NCBI GenBank assembly: GCA_964644465.1
Contig: CAZXVU010000046.1
Location: 1-15,492 of the forward strand
Reading direction: 5' to 3'
Origin: CAZXVU01 sp964644465
GTDB lineage: Bacteria; Chlamydiota; Chlamydiia; Chlamydiales; SM23-39
DNA length: 15,492 nucleotides
The notes under the pieces were generated by a model. The model was not told the DNA's origin. It did not search any database and saw only the letters and a program-made list of their open reading frames with translations. The position numbers were made by a program, and so were the translations under genes. Positions 13,822 to 15,492 of this stretch are shown here, one piece after another. Every line of letters starts with the position of its first letter. The first letter of the stretch is position 1.

Positions 13822-14990
13822 TAATTCACTTTGAAGGTCCAGCAAACGCTGAAGATCCCTTGCACAAAGGCTAAACTATTTCGGCCGTATACGGAAAACC
13901 AACCGCCAGCGACGATTCCAAGGTTTTCGTTCCAATTATATTCAAAACCGGGAGCTAGGCTGAGATTGTCGCTATAGCCTCCGCCAACGCCAGCCGGTGA
14001 CCCGTCGGCCAACGTCCCTGGTCTTCCTGAAAATTTTGTTTGGTTAGTCGCAGAGTATACAATATCAAAGCAAAGGACCCAAGGTTGGTTGACGCTCCAT
14101 TCAATTCCCAAATCAGCTTTGAAGGTATTGCCAGGCCTTACAGTTCCTCTTGTCCCAAACCCTCCGCCATAAACGTTAAATCCTTCCACATGGACTTTCG
14201 ACGGGATGTTGTATCCAAAAAAGAGACGCAGATTCATGGGATGGCAGTAGGTCCAAAGTATTGTTTTTCCAAAAGCCAAACTAAATTGTGTTTGATAAGA
14301 GCCTCCTCCAATTCCGCTCAAGGCAAAGCCATTGGAATTCAAATGCTGATAGCGGCCTGTTGGGAAGGTTTCTTGGACGCTGAATTTTATCTGAGGAACA
14401 TAAAGCGTTTGCAAGACAATCGGCCAGCCAAGGGTGATGGGTACATCTCCAAAACCGCCGCCGCTTTTTCCTGCTTCCCACTGTCCTTCTGCAGTGAGTA
14501 CAACGATGATGTCCATCGTCTTTGTCACGCCGAATTGCAAAATATTCGACGATACGAATTGGTAGAGGTTGTCAGGAAGTGAAACAGATTTCCGTTCTAC
14601 GTCATAATGAGCATAGTTCCCAACCATAAAAATGTAAGGCTGAAAATTGCCATATCCGGGAGGCATCATCGAAGCTGATGGCGTCAGCAACGGACCTGTA
14701 TACCAGGGATTGAACATCTCTTTCGCCCGCAAGAATTGCGCTTCAGCGTCTTGCAGTTCCAGTTCTATCTGCTCTGGAGTCATGTGCTCTTCAGCGACTT
14801 CATCCCCAGCAGGCTGTGCCTTCGCTTTTCTTTCTTGGTGCGCTTTTTGGAGTTTTGCTTTCTTTTCCTGGACCTGCTGCTTTTTTTCTTGATGGCTGCC
14901 TTCGATTGTCCATAGTCCAGGTTCTTGGTCTGTAACTTCTTGGCAACAAAGTGTTAAGGGTAAAAAAAGCAGAAAGAAAAGGGATTTCAT
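13821..14990 (-). CDS. Outer-membrane beta-barrel candidate with coiled-coil N-terminal insert (paralog A)
   Basis: The 389-residue protein begins with MKSLFFLLFLPLTLCC, an export signal with Cys near its end but no standard lipobox. Residues about 32-60 are rich in Lys, Gln and Glu and predict a short coiled coil; an acidic linker follows. From about 90 the chain carries the block shared with the downstream paralog: EMFNPWYTGPLL, MMPPGYGN, ETFPTGRYQHLNSN, HPMNLR.FFGY and YGGGFGTRGTVRPGN.F.AD.G. Long stretches of alternating hydrophobic residues support a beta barrel in the outer membrane. GAGGAG three bases upstream fits the start. It heads the minus-strand group with the paralog and the small secreted protein. 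Function is unknown; a pore, adhesin-like or envelope-structure role are all open. Confidence 0.65.
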   Translation of the reverse strand: MKSLFFLLFLPLTLCCQEVTDQEPGLWTIEGSHQEKKQQVQEKKAKLQKAHQERKAKAQPAGDEVAEEHMTPEQIELELQDAEAQFLRAKEMFNPWYTGPLLTPSASMMPPGYGNFQPYIFMVGNYAHYDVERKSVSLPDNLYQFVSSNILQFGVTKTMDIIVVLTAEGQWEAGKSGGGFGDVPITLGWPIVLQTLYVPQIKFSVQETFPTGRYQHLNSNGFALSGIGGGSYQTQFSLAFGKTILWTYCHPMNLRLFFGYNIPSKVHVEGFNVYGGGFGTRGTVRPGNTFKADLGIEWSVNQPWVLCFDIVYSATNQTKFSGRPGTLADGSPAGVGGGYSDNLSLAPGFEYNWNENLGIVAGGWFSVYGRNSLAFVQGIFSVCWTFKVN

Positions 14991-15065
14991 AAACTCCTCA
15001 TTTGCTTTTTTTATTGATCTTTTTCCGATTTTTTACAAGTAAAGGGTTAAAAGAGGGGAAATGTT

Positions 15066-15398
15066 ATGACAGAAAGAGCCGATGGAATGGGGCCAGTCAG
15101 CCCGCACGATAAACAGCTGTACGAGCAAGAATATAAGCGGGGAGCCGACCTTTTCAAAGAAGCGCTGGATCAATACTCCCAGTCGGAAAACACTCTTCAG
15201 AAGCAGCAGTTTAAAGAAGTGATGGAGAAAGCGATGCACGTCTTAAACGATGCGGCGCGTGAATTAAAACGTCAGGAACTGATCAAGCAAAATAAGCTGA
15301 TCGCAAAAGATTTTAATGAATATAAAAGCAATCCCGACGACTACATGAAAGAGAAACTTTCACAAGATCTCGATTCAGCAAAAGATAAACTCGCCTAG
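15066..15398 (+). CDS. Small helical cytosolic protein of unknown function
   Basis: The 110-residue protein is Lys/Glu/Gln-rich, has no hydrophobic segment and appears almost all-alpha: two long helices around residues 16-45 and 47-85, then a short tail with a NPDDYMKEKL segment. I do not recognise the family. The size and composition would suit a secretion chaperone or a small coiled-coil scaffold, but nothing proves either. The ATG follows GAGGGG by about seven bases and the gene is divergent from the outer-membrane protein gene with a 75-base gap. Its stop TAG at 15396-15398 overlaps the stop of a possible minus-strand gene on the right. Confidence 0.65.
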   Translation: MTERADGMGPVSPHDKQLYEQEYKRGADLFKEALDQYSQSENTLQKQQFKEVMEKAMHVLNDAARELKRQELIKQNKLIAKDFNEYKSNPDDYMKEKLSQDLDSAKDKLA

Positions 15399-15492
15399 TC
15401 TTGGCTATTCTCTGAAGTGGCACCAGGATCTAAAGAGGGTTCTATAGCCGGATCCTGAGATCCGTTTTGGCTATCTAAAGTACCTTGTACTG
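15395..15492 (-). CDS. Possible C-terminal tail of a minus-strand gene cut by the right edge
   Basis: The minus-strand frame is open for 32 codons from the window edge to a TAG at 15397-15395. The residues are Ser/Gln/Asp/Pro-rich, with SQNGSQDPAIEP and ATSENSQD, like a disordered C-terminal tail. Stop codons on both strands share a CTAG, giving a tail-to-tail overlap with the preceding gene. The frame is short and the low-complexity composition gives no family, so this could be noncoding. Confidence 0.4.
   Translation of the reverse strand, partial: VQGTLDSQNGSQDPAIEPSLDPGATSENSQD

Noticed and set aside
14040..14582. 180-codon plus-strand open frame antisense to the outer-membrane protein
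   Set aside because: It lies wholly inside a minus-strand gene with a signal peptide, ribosome binding site and paralog; its translation is Ser/Cys-rich without motifs.
1..15492. CRISPR array, tRNA, rRNA, transposase or long direct repeats
   Set aside because: None seen on reading both strands; the only duplication found is the paralogous outer-membrane pair.

Overview
The window is dense bacterial DNA: 17 protein genes on both strands, two of them cut by the window edges, with gaps under 200 bases and several stop/start overlaps. I see no rRNA, tRNA, insertion sequence or CRISPR array. Export signals, beta-barrel outer-membrane candidates and Shine-Dalgarno sites indicate a Gram-negative host. 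The mix (two MFS exporters or importers, a DMT transporter, small helical orphan proteins, a Cys-rich barrel protein) would suit an environmental chlamydia such as a Waddlia- or Parachlamydia-type organism, but that placement is an inference without a marker gene and should be held loosely.

Layout. Bases 3-263 are the C-terminus of an APH-type kinase. An AT-rich gap with a promoter leads to an RhlE-type DEAD-box helicase (443-1687). Convergent to it lie a SnoaL/NTF2-like protein and a 14-helix DHA2-type MFS exporter (1688-3395, minus strand). A plus-strand operon then runs 3443-8441: an MFS transporter, a 619-residue double-SIS protein of the MurQ/GKRP type, an overlapping BadF-type sugar kinase, a hotdog thioesterase and a carboxymuconolactone-decarboxylase-like protein, the last three joined by overlaps. 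Next is a methionine-salvage-like block: a PNP/MTAP-family phosphorylase (minus, 8444-9334), a DMT transporter (9445-10371), mtnB and mtnA (10418-12188), closed by a hairpin. The right part carries a minus-strand group of exported proteins: two tandem paralogous outer-membrane proteins and a small secreted protein (12234-14990), then a small helical orphan (15066-15398) and the tail of a minus-strand gene.

Two things stand out. First, the three enzymes that would turn methylthioadenosine (MTA) into the MtnB product, namely the phosphorylase, MtnA and MtnB, are normally cytosolic, yet each has an extra hydrophobic N-terminus resembling a Sec signal, fixed by a well-placed ribosome binding site. 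The phosphorylase also has MTAP-like rather than PNP-like residues at two specificity positions. This looks like an exported MTA (or 5'-deoxyadenosine) salvage arm next to a transporter. Second, the double-SIS protein has lost one of the two MurQ catalytic glutamates, as glucokinase regulatory protein has, and overlaps the gene of a sugar kinase: a candidate bacterial kinase-regulator pair instead of a peptidoglycan-recycling etherase.
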